NCBI RefSeq assembly: GCF_900176565.1
Contig: NZ_FXEH01000006.1
Coordinates: 682,001-746,000, forward strand
Direction: 5' to 3'
Length of the DNA stretch: 64,000 nucleotides
From: Thalassobacillus devorans
GTDB taxonomy: Bacteria > Bacillota > Bacilli > Bacillales > Halobacillaceae
Shown: positions 1 to 10,253 of the stretch, in pieces
Position numbering within the stretch: the stretch's first letter is position 1
How the letters are laid out: each line of letters opens with the position of its first letter
Translations under genes and position numbers: made by a program
The notes under the pieces: generated by a model
What the model was told of the DNA's origin: nothing
Database searches by the model: none
The model's input: only the letters and a program-made list of their open reading frames with translations

Positions 1-558
1 CTGAATATTAACGGAACTGCCGTTTTTAAGGAAGATAAAATGGAAGGTTATCTCGATGATCGGTTGACCAGAGGGTTATTGTGGATACGAAATGAAGTGC
101 ATTTAGCTACCGTTTCCTTCACACCGGAAAATGCAGATGGGTATATGTCTTTTAAATTGCTTCGTTCCAATACCCAATTACATCCAGAAATAAAGGATGG
201 AAAATGGAAAATGACCCTCGCGATTACAACAGAAGATGATATTGAAGAAAATCAGACAGACTTAGTACTGACGGATCCTAAAATAATTGCCGAGTTAGAA
301 GAACAATTAGCTGCAAAAATTGACGAGCGGATTGAAGAAACCCTTTCAACAGTACAAAAAGAGATGAAAGCTGACGTGTTAGGGTTTGCTAAATCATTTG
401 AACAGAAATATCCGGATGAATGGGAACAGGTGAAAGACAGGTGGGAGGAAAAGTTCGCAGAAGTTGAAATTGAGGTAGTAAGTAAGGCTTATATTCGAAG
501 GTTAGGTATGTCAACACAGCCCCAAGGCATTCCTGAAGAGGAGATGAAAGAAGAATGA
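1..558 (+). CDS. GerC-type spore germination receptor subunit, 3' part
   Basis: The reading frame is open from base 1, so the gene begins outside the window; the visible 185 codons are the C-terminal part of a Ger(x)C lipoprotein. The stretch GTAVFKEDKMEGYLDD followed by RGLLWIRNE is the typical core of this family. C subunits are lipid-anchored at the outer face of the spore inner membrane and act with A, B and D subunits to sense germinants. The C-terminal half is rich in Glu/Lys, as usual. Its stop overlaps the start of the next gene by four bases (ATGA), indicating one operon with the D- and B-type subunits that follow. Signal peptide and lipobox lie outside the window. Confidence 0.9.
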   Translation: MNINGTAVFKEDKMEGYLDDRLTRGLLWIRNEVHLATVSFTPENADGYMSFKLLRSNTQLHPEIKDGKWKMTLAITTEDDIEENQTDLVLTDPKIIAELEEQLAAKIDERIEETLSTVQKEMKADVLGFAKSFEQKYPDEWEQVKDRWEEKFAEVEIEVVSKAYIRRLGMSTQPQGIPEEEMKEE

Positions 559-776
559 ATTGGCTATCACTTTTCGGTGTCAGTTTAGTTGTCCTGCTCC
601 TCTTCTTTTACGAATGGCCTAAAATGAATCAGAACCAGGTAAAAGAAAAAAGGGTGTTTATATTCCTTATTGCCGGAGTATGGCTGGTAGCCGTCATGCT
701 GATATTTTTCCCCGATGTACCAGGACCAATTGATTTAATTACTTTTCTGTTCAGACCGGTGGAGAATTTTTTGTAA
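555..776 (+). CDS. small membrane protein, germination receptor D-subunit type
   Basis: A 73-residue protein with two predicted membrane helices (about residues 4-19 and 33-52) and a short basic segment between them. It overlaps the C-subunit gene by four bases and precedes the B-subunit gene by 19 bases. Small two-helix D subunits are known in many Bacillus germination receptor operons, where they tune receptor function. The assignment rests on size, topology and operon position rather than on strong sequence motifs. Confidence 0.75.
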   Translation: MNWLSLFGVSLVVLLLFFYEWPKMNQNQVKEKRVFIFLIAGVWLVAVMLIFFPDVPGPIDLITFLFRPVENFL

Positions 777-795
777 ACGAAGGGGGGATAATCGT

Positions 796-1881
796 ATGGA
801 AACAGGTAAAATCTCTGCATCCCAAATGGCATTCATGATGTATCCTGTAGTGATAGCCACTGGTATTGTGATCATACCATCAATCACTGCTAATTATGCC
901 GCGCAAGATATGTGGCTGTCTCCCATATTGGCAAGTTTAATGGGAGTTCTCGTTATATTTATCGCTCTTAAGCTTCATCAATTGTATCCTGGCCATACGA
1001 TTATCGAATACAGCGTATCCATTATCGGCAAGGTACCGGGAAAACTTCTCGGGTTCATCTATTTATATTTCTATCTTCTGATGAATGCCGGGGGCACACG
1101 TATTTACGCAGATTTTGTGACAGGAGCTTTTTTTAAAGAAACGCCGCTATTTGTCATTCTCTCTACTATCATGCTTGTCAGTTCATTTGCTGTCAGAGGA
1201 GGGATAGAGGTTGTCGGCCGTTCAGCGGAAATGATTGTCCCCTTCTATGTCATTATTTTGACCATTTTATGTTTCCTGCTGGTTGCTGATTTGAACCCTA
1301 AAAATATATTTCCAATTCTTTCTGATGGTCTCATGCCGTCTATTAAAGGTGCCTACACTCCCCAAAGCTGGTTTGCGGAGTTCTTTTTGATTGCTTTTCT
1401 CTTGCCTTATGTCAAAGATATTCAGAAAGCTGGAAAATGGAGTATGATTTCTTTGGGCGCTGTGCTTCTGGGGTTCCTGGCCACTAACTTATCCTTGCTA
1501 TTTCTGTTCGGGGGAGAACTGACAGAGAGGTTCAACTATCCGTTACTGGATGCCGTACGATATATCAGTATAGCCGAATTTATCCAGCATCTGGAATCTT
1601 TAGTGATGGCTATTTGGGTGGCAGGTACGTTCGTTAAGCTGGCAGTTGTCCATTTTGCCTTGGTTATAGGTACCGCTCAATGGCTTAATTTGTCTGACTA
1701 TAAACCACTAGTATTTCCCTTGGGGTTCCTGACCGTATTAGTCAGTATATGGGGGATATCAAGTGAAATGGAATCCGCTCATTATAGCGGAACGATTTTT
1801 CCCTCGTTTTCTCTTGTCGTCCAAACGATAATTCCTCTGCTGTTATTGGTAATTGCTATCCTTAGAAAGAAGCACCATTAG
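796..1881 (+). CDS. GerB-type spore germination permease
   Basis: A 361-residue integral membrane protein with about ten hydrophobic helices, the usual length for GerAB/GerKB proteins of the amino acid/polyamine/organocation superfamily. The N-terminus (KISASQMAFMM then GIVIIPS) is characteristic of the family. B subunits form the germinant-binding membrane component of nutrient receptors in the spore inner membrane. The start follows the good ribosome site AAGGGGGG. It is the last gene of the operon, so the order here is C, D, B with the A subunit presumably upstream. The 367 bases after it contain no gene, only the operator described at 2086. Confidence 0.92.
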   Translation: METGKISASQMAFMMYPVVIATGIVIIPSITANYAAQDMWLSPILASLMGVLVIFIALKLHQLYPGHTIIEYSVSIIGKVPGKLLGFIYLYFYLLMNAGGTRIYADFVTGAFFKETPLFVILSTIMLVSSFAVRGGIEVVGRSAEMIVPFYVIILTILCFLLVADLNPKNIFPILSDGLMPSIKGAYTPQSWFAEFFLIAFLLPYVKDIQKAGKWSMISLGAVLLGFLATNLSLLFLFGGELTERFNYPLLDAVRYISIAEFIQHLESLVMAIWVAGTFVKLAVVHFALVIGTAQWLNLSDYKPLVFPLGFLTVLVSIWGISSEMESAHYSGTIFPSFSLVVQTIIPLLLLVIAILRKKHH

Positions 1882-2085
1882 GGAAATTGATGTAAAAAGA
1901 AATAATTAATAAGCACCACTTATAGTAGTAATTAGAAAATCTTGGATTAAAGATAGTCTAAATGGTATTATATAGTAGAGAACAATAATCCCTTCTCAGC
2001 AGATAGGAATACTGTGTCAGGTACAAACATGTAATCTATGGAAAGCTCTCACTTGGCATTTATAGTGATAAAAATTTTTAATATG

Positions 2086-2105
2086 ATATCTCGAATTTGA
2101 GATAT
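2086..2105 (+). promoter_or_regulatory. MhqR-type operator upstream of the dioxygenase gene
   Basis: ATATCTCGAATTTGAGATAT is an inverted repeat with 7-base arms (ATATCTC/GAGATAT) around a 6-base centre. It closely matches the operator described for the B. subtilis MarR-type repressor MhqR (about TATCTCGAATTCGAGATA), which controls quinone- and catechol-responsive dioxygenases. It lies 144 bases before the dioxygenase start. The match is made from memory of the published consensus. Confidence 0.7.
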
Positions 2106-2248
2106 TTGGATTTCTTATATTCTTTCCCCACTAGGGTATAAGAAGAAGTAGAGCTGTACACGTCTGGCTATAAATAAGCCGGATAAGCATGGTATTCATC
2201 TCCAACTGATGGGATAAAATCGAAAGAGAGATACAAGGAGGAATTTCG

Positions 2249-3100
2249 TTGTCATTTCATCGTAAACCAATTACATTTGTAAACCACGTCAACATTAAAG
2301 TGCAAAACTTAGACCGTTCCCTGGAATATTATCAAGAAGTGATAGGGTTTAAAATTCTGGAGCAAACGAATAACAAAGCAAAGTTAACTGCTGATGGGAA
2401 AACATGTATCCTGTCCATAGAGCAGCCGGATAACGTCATACCTAAGCAGGGAAGGACTGCCGGACTATACCATTTTGCCATCCTTGTTCCAAACCGTTCC
2501 GATCTGGCTAACATCGTCCATCATTTTATTGCAAAAGGGATTCGAATAGGATCTTCGGACCACCTGGTCAGTGAAGCGCTCTATTTAAATGACCCGGATG
2601 GGAATGGGATCGAAATTTATGTGGACCGTGAGCCTTCCGTGTGGAAATGGAGGAATGGGGAAGTTGCCATGACAGTGGATCCATTAAATTTTGCAGACCT
2701 GCTGAAGGACGGGAATCCAGAAAAAGCATGGGAAGGACTGCCTCCCGGTACGGTGATGGGGCATATCCACTTACATGTTTCTCACTTACATGAAGCAGAG
2801 GAATTTTATACAAAAGGACTGGGTTTTGAAGTAGTCAACCGATTTGGCGATCAGGCCCTGTTCATCTCAGTAGGCAACTATCATCATCATATTGGCTTAA
2901 ATACTTGGCAGGGAGTAGGAGTTCCTGAATCCCCAGCAAATAGCGTTGGTCTTGAATCATTTACCATCCTGCTGCCTGATAAGGAGTATAGAAAAAATGT
3001 GATAGCTAGTCTTGAGCGTAATGGTGCCACTGTCACAGAGGAGAATGGTGTGGTTACTACGAAAGATCCATCTGGAAACCGTATTCATCTCGCTGTTTAA
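2249..3100 (+). CDS. catE: catechol 2,3-dioxygenase (CatE-like, VOC fold)
   Basis: A 283-residue extradiol ring-cleavage dioxygenase made of two vicinal-oxygen-chelate domains (about residues 8-126 and 170-283). Metal-site motifs are visible in the second domain: GHIHLHV at 171-177 and YHHHIGLN at 211-218. The first domain has GLYHFAIL and NDPDGNGIEIY, also typical of CatE. The enzyme opens catechol-type rings and protects against quinone-generating phenolics in the cytosol. It starts at TTG, eight bases after AAGGAGG. The MhqR-like operator upstream suggests induction by catechol or hydroquinones. Closest in layout to B. subtilis CatE (285 residues); an MhqA/E/O-type role cannot be excluded. 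Confidence 0.85.
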   Translation: MSFHRKPITFVNHVNIKVQNLDRSLEYYQEVIGFKILEQTNNKAKLTADGKTCILSIEQPDNVIPKQGRTAGLYHFAILVPNRSDLANIVHHFIAKGIRIGSSDHLVSEALYLNDPDGNGIEIYVDREPSVWKWRNGEVAMTVDPLNFADLLKDGNPEKAWEGLPPGTVMGHIHLHVSHLHEAEEFYTKGLGFEVVNRFGDQALFISVGNYHHHIGLNTWQGVGVPESPANSVGLESFTILLPDKEYRKNVIASLERNGATVTEENGVVTTKDPSGNRIHLAV

Positions 3101-3420
3101 TAGGAAAACTTATCGATATCATGATGAAAAATAAGTTAAGGTGAGTTGGAAAGCTTAGTTCTCTACTCCCCAATCACTTTTAATGACCAGCACATTTAGA
3201 GAATAGAGTTCTAACAATCTTTAGATTATAGGTAATGACTGTCATGATACATGAACACCCAACTTATGGTCTTTATAGGCAGGATAAGAACCGTGCGAGA
3301 TGATAATCCGGTCGGAACGGTCTTAATAAGGGTGATTAAAAGCCAGAAAAAGAAATCCAGCAGTTTATACGGAATGGCTCATCAAAACAAGAGTCTGGGA
3401 CATAACTAGCCGAAAATAGT

Positions 3421-3467
3421 AAAAAAAGGGTTCCGATTATCGAATTTTGATGACCGGAACCTTTTTT
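3421..3467. terminator. bidirectional terminator at the left IS1182 end
   Basis: An A-run, the stem GGTTCCG/CGGAACC and a T-run make a hairpin that can terminate in both directions. It lies between the transposase stop and the left inverted repeat. Confidence 0.75.
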
Positions 3468-3505
3468 ACTGAGTCAATCTCATAATTGGTTAGACGGTTT
3501 CCGTT

Positions 3506-5068
3506 TCAGGCCGTGTACTTTCTCAAGTTCACGGCCAAAAAGGCAAAACCTAATTCATTTTCAACGTTATCGCTGCCCCTAACGGACATGCGAGTGAAAC
3601 GCAAATTAGCCTTCAGAAATCCAAAAACTGGCTCTACATCTACTTTGCGTCTGCCGTAGAGTTCGCCGGTTTTCTCATCCGAAAGCTTCTCTCTCACCGT
3701 ATTTTTTTGTTGCTCCCACTTTTCATTATAATAGATTTTTCGATTGTTCCCTTCTTTTGCCTTCGTGCACTGGGAACGGAGCGGACATCCCGTACAATCT
3801 TCGCTCTCGTACACTTTGAACTCCCGAGTATAACCGTTTCGATCGGTTTTCTGGGATCGGTAACGGAACGTCACTTGTTTTCCGTTAGGACACGTATAGG
3901 AATCTTCTTCTTCATTGTATGACCAATTCGCGGAGTGGAAGGCATTTTTTTGAAAGCTCTTCGTCTTCTCTTTACGATAAGAGTTGTATGTAATCAGAGG
4001 CTCACGCTCCCGGTTTTCCAGGACATCTTCATAATTTTCTTCACTCCCATAGCCCCCATCGGCGACGATGTAGTTCGGAAGTTCAAAGTAATCCTGTTCG
4101 ATCCGATCAAGGAAAGGACCGAAGGTACGCATATCCGTGGGGTTCGGAAAAATATCATAAGCGAGGGCGTATTGACCTTCCGTCGCAACTTGGATATTAT
4201 AGCCGGCTTTCAATTGCCCATTCTTCATATAATCATCTTTCATCCGCATAAATGTCGCATCGTGGTCTGTCTTCGAATAACTATTCCTTTTCCCGAAGAT
4301 TTCCATGTCGTTCGCATATTTTTGCTTGCGCGCCGCAAAGTCTCTGAACTGTTTCCTGGCCTGATTCGGTTCTTTGCGTTCGGAACGAATTTGTTTTCGT
4401 TCACTTGTGTCTTCGCTTTCTTCAATTTTCCGGTTCAAGTCTTCGACTTTTTCATCTAATGTTTCGGCTATATCAGAAAGTTCGTCGACCGATAATTCCT
4501 CCGGATTTTCCCTTTCTATTTCAGGGATGATTTCCTTTTCCACTAATTCATCATACATTTGGTTGGACTTTTCTATTAGCTTGTCGCTGTAGTTTTCGAC
4601 GGCCTTACGCCAGACGAACGTAAACTTGTTGGCGTTTGCTTCTATCTTGGTTCCATCAATAAAAATAGCTTCCGCATCAATGATATCTTCTTGAACCAGT
4701 CGGGAACGAAACTGGACAAAGCTCTGGCGAAGAAGATCTTTGACGGCGGGGTGGACACGGAACCGATTAATGGTTCGATAGCTGGGCTCATAACCTTGAG
4801 CCAGCCACATCATACGCACACTATCCTTGAGTAGCCCTTCGATTTTTCTTCCAGAGAACACGGATTGGGTGTAGGCGCATAAAATGACCTTCATCATCAT
4901 GCGTGGGTGATACGCCGGGCATCCCGTGTCACGCAGGAATGCTGAAAAGGCTTCATCCGGAATACTTTCCACCAACTCATGCACGGCATAGGCGATATCA
5001 TTATCTTGAAGTTTCATTTCCACATCCATAGGCAAGATTACTTGGTTCATGTTATACTGTTTAAACAT
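3506..5068 (-). CDS. IS1182-family transposase
   Basis: A 520-residue DDE transposase. The N-terminal domain (about residues 1-120) carries the family pattern with DTGCPAYHPRMM and SYRTINRFR. The catalytic core includes IFIDGTKIEANANKF (first Asp) and YIVADGGYGSEENYE (second Asp). A Cys-rich segment near residue 400-440 (CPNG, CTGCPLRSQC) and the C-terminal VEPVFGFLKANLRFTR with the last acidic residue follow. It appears full length and may be active. The start is preceded by AGGTGTCC on the minus strand. Confidence 0.93.
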   Translation of the reverse strand: MFKQYNMNQVILPMDVEMKLQDNDIAYAVHELVESIPDEAFSAFLRDTGCPAYHPRMMMKVILCAYTQSVFSGRKIEGLLKDSVRMMWLAQGYEPSYRTINRFRVHPAVKDLLRQSFVQFRSRLVQEDIIDAEAIFIDGTKIEANANKFTFVWRKAVENYSDKLIEKSNQMYDELVEKEIIPEIERENPEELSVDELSDIAETLDEKVEDLNRKIEESEDTSERKQIRSERKEPNQARKQFRDFAARKQKYANDMEIFGKRNSYSKTDHDATFMRMKDDYMKNGQLKAGYNIQVATEGQYALAYDIFPNPTDMRTFGPFLDRIEQDYFELPNYIVADGGYGSEENYEDVLENREREPLITYNSYRKEKTKSFQKNAFHSANWSYNEEEDSYTCPNGKQVTFRYRSQKTDRNGYTREFKVYESEDCTGCPLRSQCTKAKEGNNRKIYYNEKWEQQKNTVREKLSDEKTGELYGRRKVDVEPVFGFLKANLRFTRMSVRGSDNVENELGFAFLAVNLRKYTA

Positions 5069-5156
5069 AAGGACACCTCCGATGGTTGTTGTGTGGTAAC
5101 TTTAATTTTATCAGAGGTTGTCCTTATTTTCTTTATTGAAAATAAAAGAAAACCAT

Positions 5157-5193
5157 AAAAAAGTGGTCGGCATCATGTTGATGCCGACCACTT
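5157..5193 (-). terminator. strong hairpin terminator upstream of the transposase
   Basis: A perfect 15-base-pair stem (AAGTGGTCGGCATCA with its complement) and a 3-base loop, followed on the minus strand by a T-run. Because it lies inside the IS between pbuX and the transposase, it would stop read-through from the xpt-pbuX operon into the transposase gene. Confidence 0.8.
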
Positions 5194-5244
5194 TCCGTTT
5201 AATTTACTGGGTTTTGTCCCAGCCTCTTGTTTACGTTAATTATA

Positions 5245-7133
<1,889 letters not shown>

Positions 7134-7140
7134 TTAAGAA

Positions 7141-7253
7141 AAGCGCAAGCGCCCTGAAAGACACAACACGCATAAGCAAAACGACTGGAGGAAGGCGTCC
7201 TTTCCTTCCGCAAGACGGGTTGCTTATGTCGCGAGTGTCTGGGCGCTGAAGCT
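7141..7253. repeat. long palindromic intergenic repeat in the xpt leader
   Basis: Outer arms AAGCGCAAGCGCCC (7141-7154) and TGGGCGCTGAAGCT (7240-7253) enclose further complementary blocks: AGACAC with GTGTCT, GCATAAGCAA with TTGCTTATG, and GGAAGG with CCTTCC. The whole folds as one imperfect cruciform or hairpin of about 113 bases. The GCGC...GGGCGCTG.AGCTAG pattern resembles a dispersed palindromic family I recall from several Bacillaceae genomes. It is between the riboswitch terminator and the xpt ribosome site, so it is part of the mRNA leader. Confidence 0.6.
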
Positions 7254-7260
7254 AGCCAAT

Positions 7261-7302
7261 AAAAAAAGCTCGCTTTCCACCACTATGAGGAAAGCGAGCT
7301 TT
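7261..7302 (-). terminator. riboswitch-controlled terminator of xpt-pbuX
   Basis: On the minus strand AAAGCTCGCTTTCC pairs with GGAAAGCGAGCTTT (14 bp, 10-base loop) and is followed by a T-run. It lies 69 bases downstream of the purine aptamer, as expected for the expression platform. Confidence 0.88.
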
Positions 7303-7370
7303 GGCTTATTATTGCCATTGACGAATAGAATAGAGGGCGGACATACATCCCCGCTCTATTGTCATGCTGC

Positions 7371-7441
7371 TTTTCATAGTCGGTTCATTTACGGTAAACC
7401 GGTAGAAACTTGCAGGCCCTATCCCTGCGATTATATGAAAA
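7371..7441 (-). promoter_or_regulatory. purine (guanine-class) riboswitch aptamer
   Basis: On the minus strand the P1 stem is TTTTCATA/TATGAAAA. Inside it are the conserved junction and loop blocks TATAATCGC, AAGTTTCTACCGG and CCGTAAATG, ending in CCGACTATGA. The base at the specificity position (C in GACTAT, position 74 in the xpt numbering) is the guanine-type C, not the adenine-type U. High guanine or hypoxanthine should favour the downstream terminator and shut off xpt-pbuX. Confidence 0.95.
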
Positions 7442-7505
7442 GGTATGTAGTTGTGAAAAAGCGAATGATAACGGTATTCTGGTGTTTATCGTTCGTATAA
7501 TAGAT

Positions 7506-7534
7506 AATCTACATGAAATACTGACAGATGTCAA
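7506..7534 (-). promoter_or_regulatory. sigma-A promoter of xpt-pbuX
   Basis: On the minus strand a perfect -35 TTGACA (7529-7534) is separated by 17 bases from the -10 TAGATT (7506-7511). Transcription would start near 7499, 58 bases before the aptamer. Confidence 0.75.
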
Positions 7535-7693
7535 AGTTTTTTATCAAAAATATTAGAGACGAATGCGTGTGCCAATATACGGAAATATTTTGAAAATATA
7601 GCTTGTGGAACAGGGGAGGCTTTGGAATAATAATAGTAACTTATCAAGCATCTACATAGGAGAGGATAGCATTTAACAGAAAGAAGGGGAGAC

Positions 7694-8605
7694 ATGGAGC
7701 ATGTCATTGATGTAAAGGGATTATCGAAAAGTTTCGGCAGTGTGCAGGCAGTGAATGATCTGTCATTTTCTGTCGGGAAAGGAGAGATATTTGGAATTAT
7801 CGGTCCGAACGGGGCTGGTAAAACCACCACGCTCGAAATGCTGGAAGGTATTCTGAAACCGGATAAAGGAACGATTGATGTGCTGGGGCTCGATCCAAGC
7901 AGGCAGTTGAGGAAATTGAACCATCATATCGGCGTACAGTTCCAGGCTACCTCGATTCAGAAAAAAATGAAAGTAAAGGAAGCACTTGATCTATTTTCAT
8001 CCTTTTACAAGCAGGCGACACAAAAAGAACATTTAATCGAGATACTTGGATTAAGGGAAAAGTTGAATGTCGCGTTTGAAGATTTATCAGGGGGATGGAA
8101 GCAGCGGGTGACACTGGCGCTTGCTACGTTGCACAAACCGGAAATCCTTTTCCTCGATGAACCGAGCATGGGTCTTGATCCCCATGCCAGAAGGGAAATG
8201 TGGTCGATGATCCGGCTGATGAGAGAGCAGGGGTGTACCATTGTCATTACGACCCACTATATGGAAGAGGCCGAAAAGCTCTGTGACCGTGTTGCCATGA
8301 TTTACAGCGGGCAGCTGAAAGCATTGAACACACCACCGGAATTGCTGAATGAAATGAAAGCCCATTACCTGGCTTTTGAAAGCAGCGGGCTGGAGTATGA
8401 CTACCTGATTACCATTCCTGGAGTGGTGCGGGTGGAGCAGGAGGGGGAAGTTTTCAAGGTTTTCAGCGAGGACCAGCAGATAACCGGTTACCACATTTTC
8501 TCCTATTGTCACGAGAAAGGAATCCCGCTTCACAACTTCAAGTTTGAAAAAGGGTCCCTTGATGACTTATTCGTTCATTATTTGGAAAAGGAGCAAACGG
8601 GATGA
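7694..8605 (+). CDS. ABC transporter ATP-binding protein, drug-exporter type
   Basis: A 303-residue ATPase. Walker A is GPNGAGKTT (residues 37-45); the signature motif reads LSGGW instead of the common LSGGQ; Walker B is ILFLDEPSMGLDP. The C-terminal 90 residues form the extra domain usual for DrrA-like exporters. It overlaps the permease gene by four bases (ATGA), so the two make one export complex in the cytoplasmic membrane. The substrate cannot be inferred. The facing TetR gene at 9398 is convergent, so it is not obviously the regulator. The start follows GAAGGGGAGAC. Confidence 0.9.
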   Translation: MEHVIDVKGLSKSFGSVQAVNDLSFSVGKGEIFGIIGPNGAGKTTTLEMLEGILKPDKGTIDVLGLDPSRQLRKLNHHIGVQFQATSIQKKMKVKEALDLFSSFYKQATQKEHLIEILGLREKLNVAFEDLSGGWKQRVTLALATLHKPEILFLDEPSMGLDPHARREMWSMIRLMREQGCTIVITTHYMEEAEKLCDRVAMIYSGQLKALNTPPELLNEMKAHYLAFESSGLEYDYLITIPGVVRVEQEGEVFKVFSEDQQITGYHIFSYCHEKGIPLHNFKFEKGSLDDLFVHYLEKEQTG

Positions 8606-9342
8606 CATCTATTATGAGGCTTGCAAGCATTGAAACGAAAATGTTTTTCAGGGACCGGCTCAGTGTATTTTGGACGTTTTTGTTTCCAGTTGCGATGATC
8701 TGGCTGTTTGGCTCCATGTTTGTTGGCAATGAAATGAACGGGCTATCGTTCGCGCAGATGTTTGTCCCGTCATGGATTGGCGTGAATATTGTTACGACTT
8801 CGTTTTTTACGCTCGGGACGGTGCTGACTGGCTATCGGGAAACCGGTGTATTAAGGCGCTATCAGTCGACGCCGCTGCAGTCCTGGAAAATACTTGCCGC
8901 CCATACCCTGCAGGGGACCGTGATTTTCTTTATCTCAGCATTGCTGCTGATGGTATTCGGCATGTGGATGTATGATTTGACGCTGCCGGCGTACATCGGA
9001 AGTACGCTGATCGCGTTACTTGTCAGCATTGCCGCCTTTTTCCCGTTCGCTTTATTTTTGACGTCACTTGCAAAAAACACCCAGTCGGCGGCTGCCATCA
9101 GCTCGTTATTCTTGAATCTTATGTTGTTCTTATCGGGAGCGACGTTCCCGCTGGAGATCATGCCGACCGTGCTGCAGTATGTCGCGAAAATTTTGCCGCT
9201 TTATTATGTGATCATCATGCTGAGGGGGACGTGGAGTGAGGCGCCGATTTCAGCTTACGGACTGGAAGTTGGGATCTTACTCGGTATTGCCGCTGTATCG
9301 ATTATCTTGGCAACACGGTTTTTCCGCTGGAGTGGAAAATAA
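8602..9342 (+). CDS. ABC-2 type transporter permease
   Basis: A 246-residue membrane protein with six predicted helices and the ABC-2 fold. It has a long first loop, then NTQSAAAISSLFLNLMLFLSG, with LSGATFPLEIMP marking the fifth to sixth helix region typical of drug and polysaccharide exporters. It is translationally coupled to the ATPase (overlap ATGA). Length is normal for the family. Substrate unknown. Confidence 0.88.
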   Translation: MTSIMRLASIETKMFFRDRLSVFWTFLFPVAMIWLFGSMFVGNEMNGLSFAQMFVPSWIGVNIVTTSFFTLGTVLTGYRETGVLRRYQSTPLQSWKILAAHTLQGTVIFFISALLLMVFGMWMYDLTLPAYIGSTLIALLVSIAAFFPFALFLTSLAKNTQSAAAISSLFLNLMLFLSGATFPLEIMPTVLQYVAKILPLYYVIIMLRGTWSEAPISAYGLEVGILLGIAAVSIILATRFFRWSGK

Positions 9343-9365
9343 CCCACCTCTTCACACAAAACAAG

Positions 9366-9399
9366 AGAGCTCTCCGCATCAAGCGGGGGCTCTTTTTTT
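9366..9399 (+). terminator. terminator after the ABC exporter operon
   Basis: AGAGC...CCGC pairs with GCGG...GCTCT around a 5-base loop and is followed by seven T. It overlaps the stop region of the convergent TetR gene. Confidence 0.8.
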
Positions 9400-9994
9400 A
9401 TGCCATATGAGGGGGGACGTATTTCGTTTTGAACGCTGTCGTCATCGGTTCGGCTTTCATCATTGCCAGGAGTTGTTTTGCCATATAGGAAGGGGCGTGA
9501 TCCAGCCCGCTGTTGACCCACTCGACAATCATTCCAAAAATCGCATAAAACTGATAACTGGCGTGCAAATCAGGATCGATCTCAGGGATTGGCTGAAGGG
9601 CGATGAGATCGTCGGATGCCAGCTCTTTCAATGCCTGGATGAATTTTTCCTGGAAGCCTGGCAGTGCTTTAGAACGGATAACAATCTCATAGAACTTAGC
9701 GTTTTGTTCAACATGGTCGAAAATTTTTATAACAGAGGAAGGGAGGCTTGTTTCTTCTTTATCCTGATCGGACTCCCGGTAAGACTCCCTTAGTCCGGTT
9801 ATGACATTTTCGATGATTTCGTCCAGCAAGTCTTCTTTGTATTGATAGTGCTTGTAAAACGTGCCGCGGTTGTAATCGGCGGTCGTGACAATATCGGTGA
9901 TCGTAATGTCGTGAAAGTCTTTTTCTTCCATTAAGGTAACGAGGGAGTTTTGCAACGCCTTTTTCGTCCGTCTGACCCGTTTATCTTTATCCAT
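9398..9994 (-). CDS. TetR/AcrR-family transcriptional regulator
   Basis: A 198-residue regulator. The N-terminal helix-turn-helix spans about residues 10-55, with the recognition helix region DYNRGTFYKHYQYKEDLL. The remaining 140 residues form the ligand-binding domain (TetR_C type with FYEIVIRSKALP). It is convergent with the ABC exporter and faces a 259-base gap with no gene; I see no clear palindromic operator there. Target genes are not evident from the sequence. Confidence 0.88.
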   Translation of the reverse strand: MDKDKRVRRTKKALQNSLVTLMEEKDFHDITITDIVTTADYNRGTFYKHYQYKEDLLDEIIENVITGLRESYRESDQDKEETSLPSSVIKIFDHVEQNAKFYEIVIRSKALPGFQEKFIQALKELASDDLIALQPIPEIDPDLHASYQFYAIFGMIVEWVNSGLDHAPSYMAKQLLAMMKAEPMTTAFKTKYVPPHMA

Positions 9995-10216
9995 CCTATG
10001 GACCTCCTGTCCGATTTTTCATGCGTTTTTCAACACTTGCCTGAAGCAATGTCGTTTATTAGACAAACCCTCGTCTTATTACTGATTTTTCCTTCTAATT
10101 ACGTTCATTATACTGAAAAGTGTTGATTATTGCACATTTGTTTTAATAGGAAGAAAGCGGATTCAAAAAGGAGGCGTTTATGAGAGGGAGGAGGCCGCAG
10201 GTGGATTTTAATAAAA

Positions 10217-10250
10217 CAAAGGCTGCCTTTCCCATGAAAAGCAGCCTTTT
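10217..10250 (-). terminator. terminator after the SpoIIAA-like gene
   Basis: AAAGGCTGC pairs with GCAGCCTTT around a 16-base loop, with a T-rich tail on the minus strand. Confidence 0.75.
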
Positions 10251-10253
10251 ACC

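Larger units (their letters stand above)
3388..5229 (-). mobile_element. IS1182-family insertion sequence
   Basis: About 1.84 kb bounded by imperfect 19-base inverted repeats: CAAGAGTCTGGGACATAAC at 3388-3406 and, on the other strand, CAAGAGGCTGGGACAAAAC at 5211-5229. It carries one intact transposase gene and hairpin terminators at both ends. I see no clear target duplication, so the outer bases are uncertain by a few positions (AAA before the left repeat is matched by TTT after the right one). It sits just downstream of pbuX, separating it from the dioxygenase region. The 287 bases between the dioxygenase stop and the element hold no gene I can recognise. Confidence 0.85.

Noticed and set aside
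3935-4459. 174-codon plus-strand ORF inside the IS1182 element
   Set aside because: It lies wholly antisense to the intact transposase and has no ribosome site or recognisable domain.
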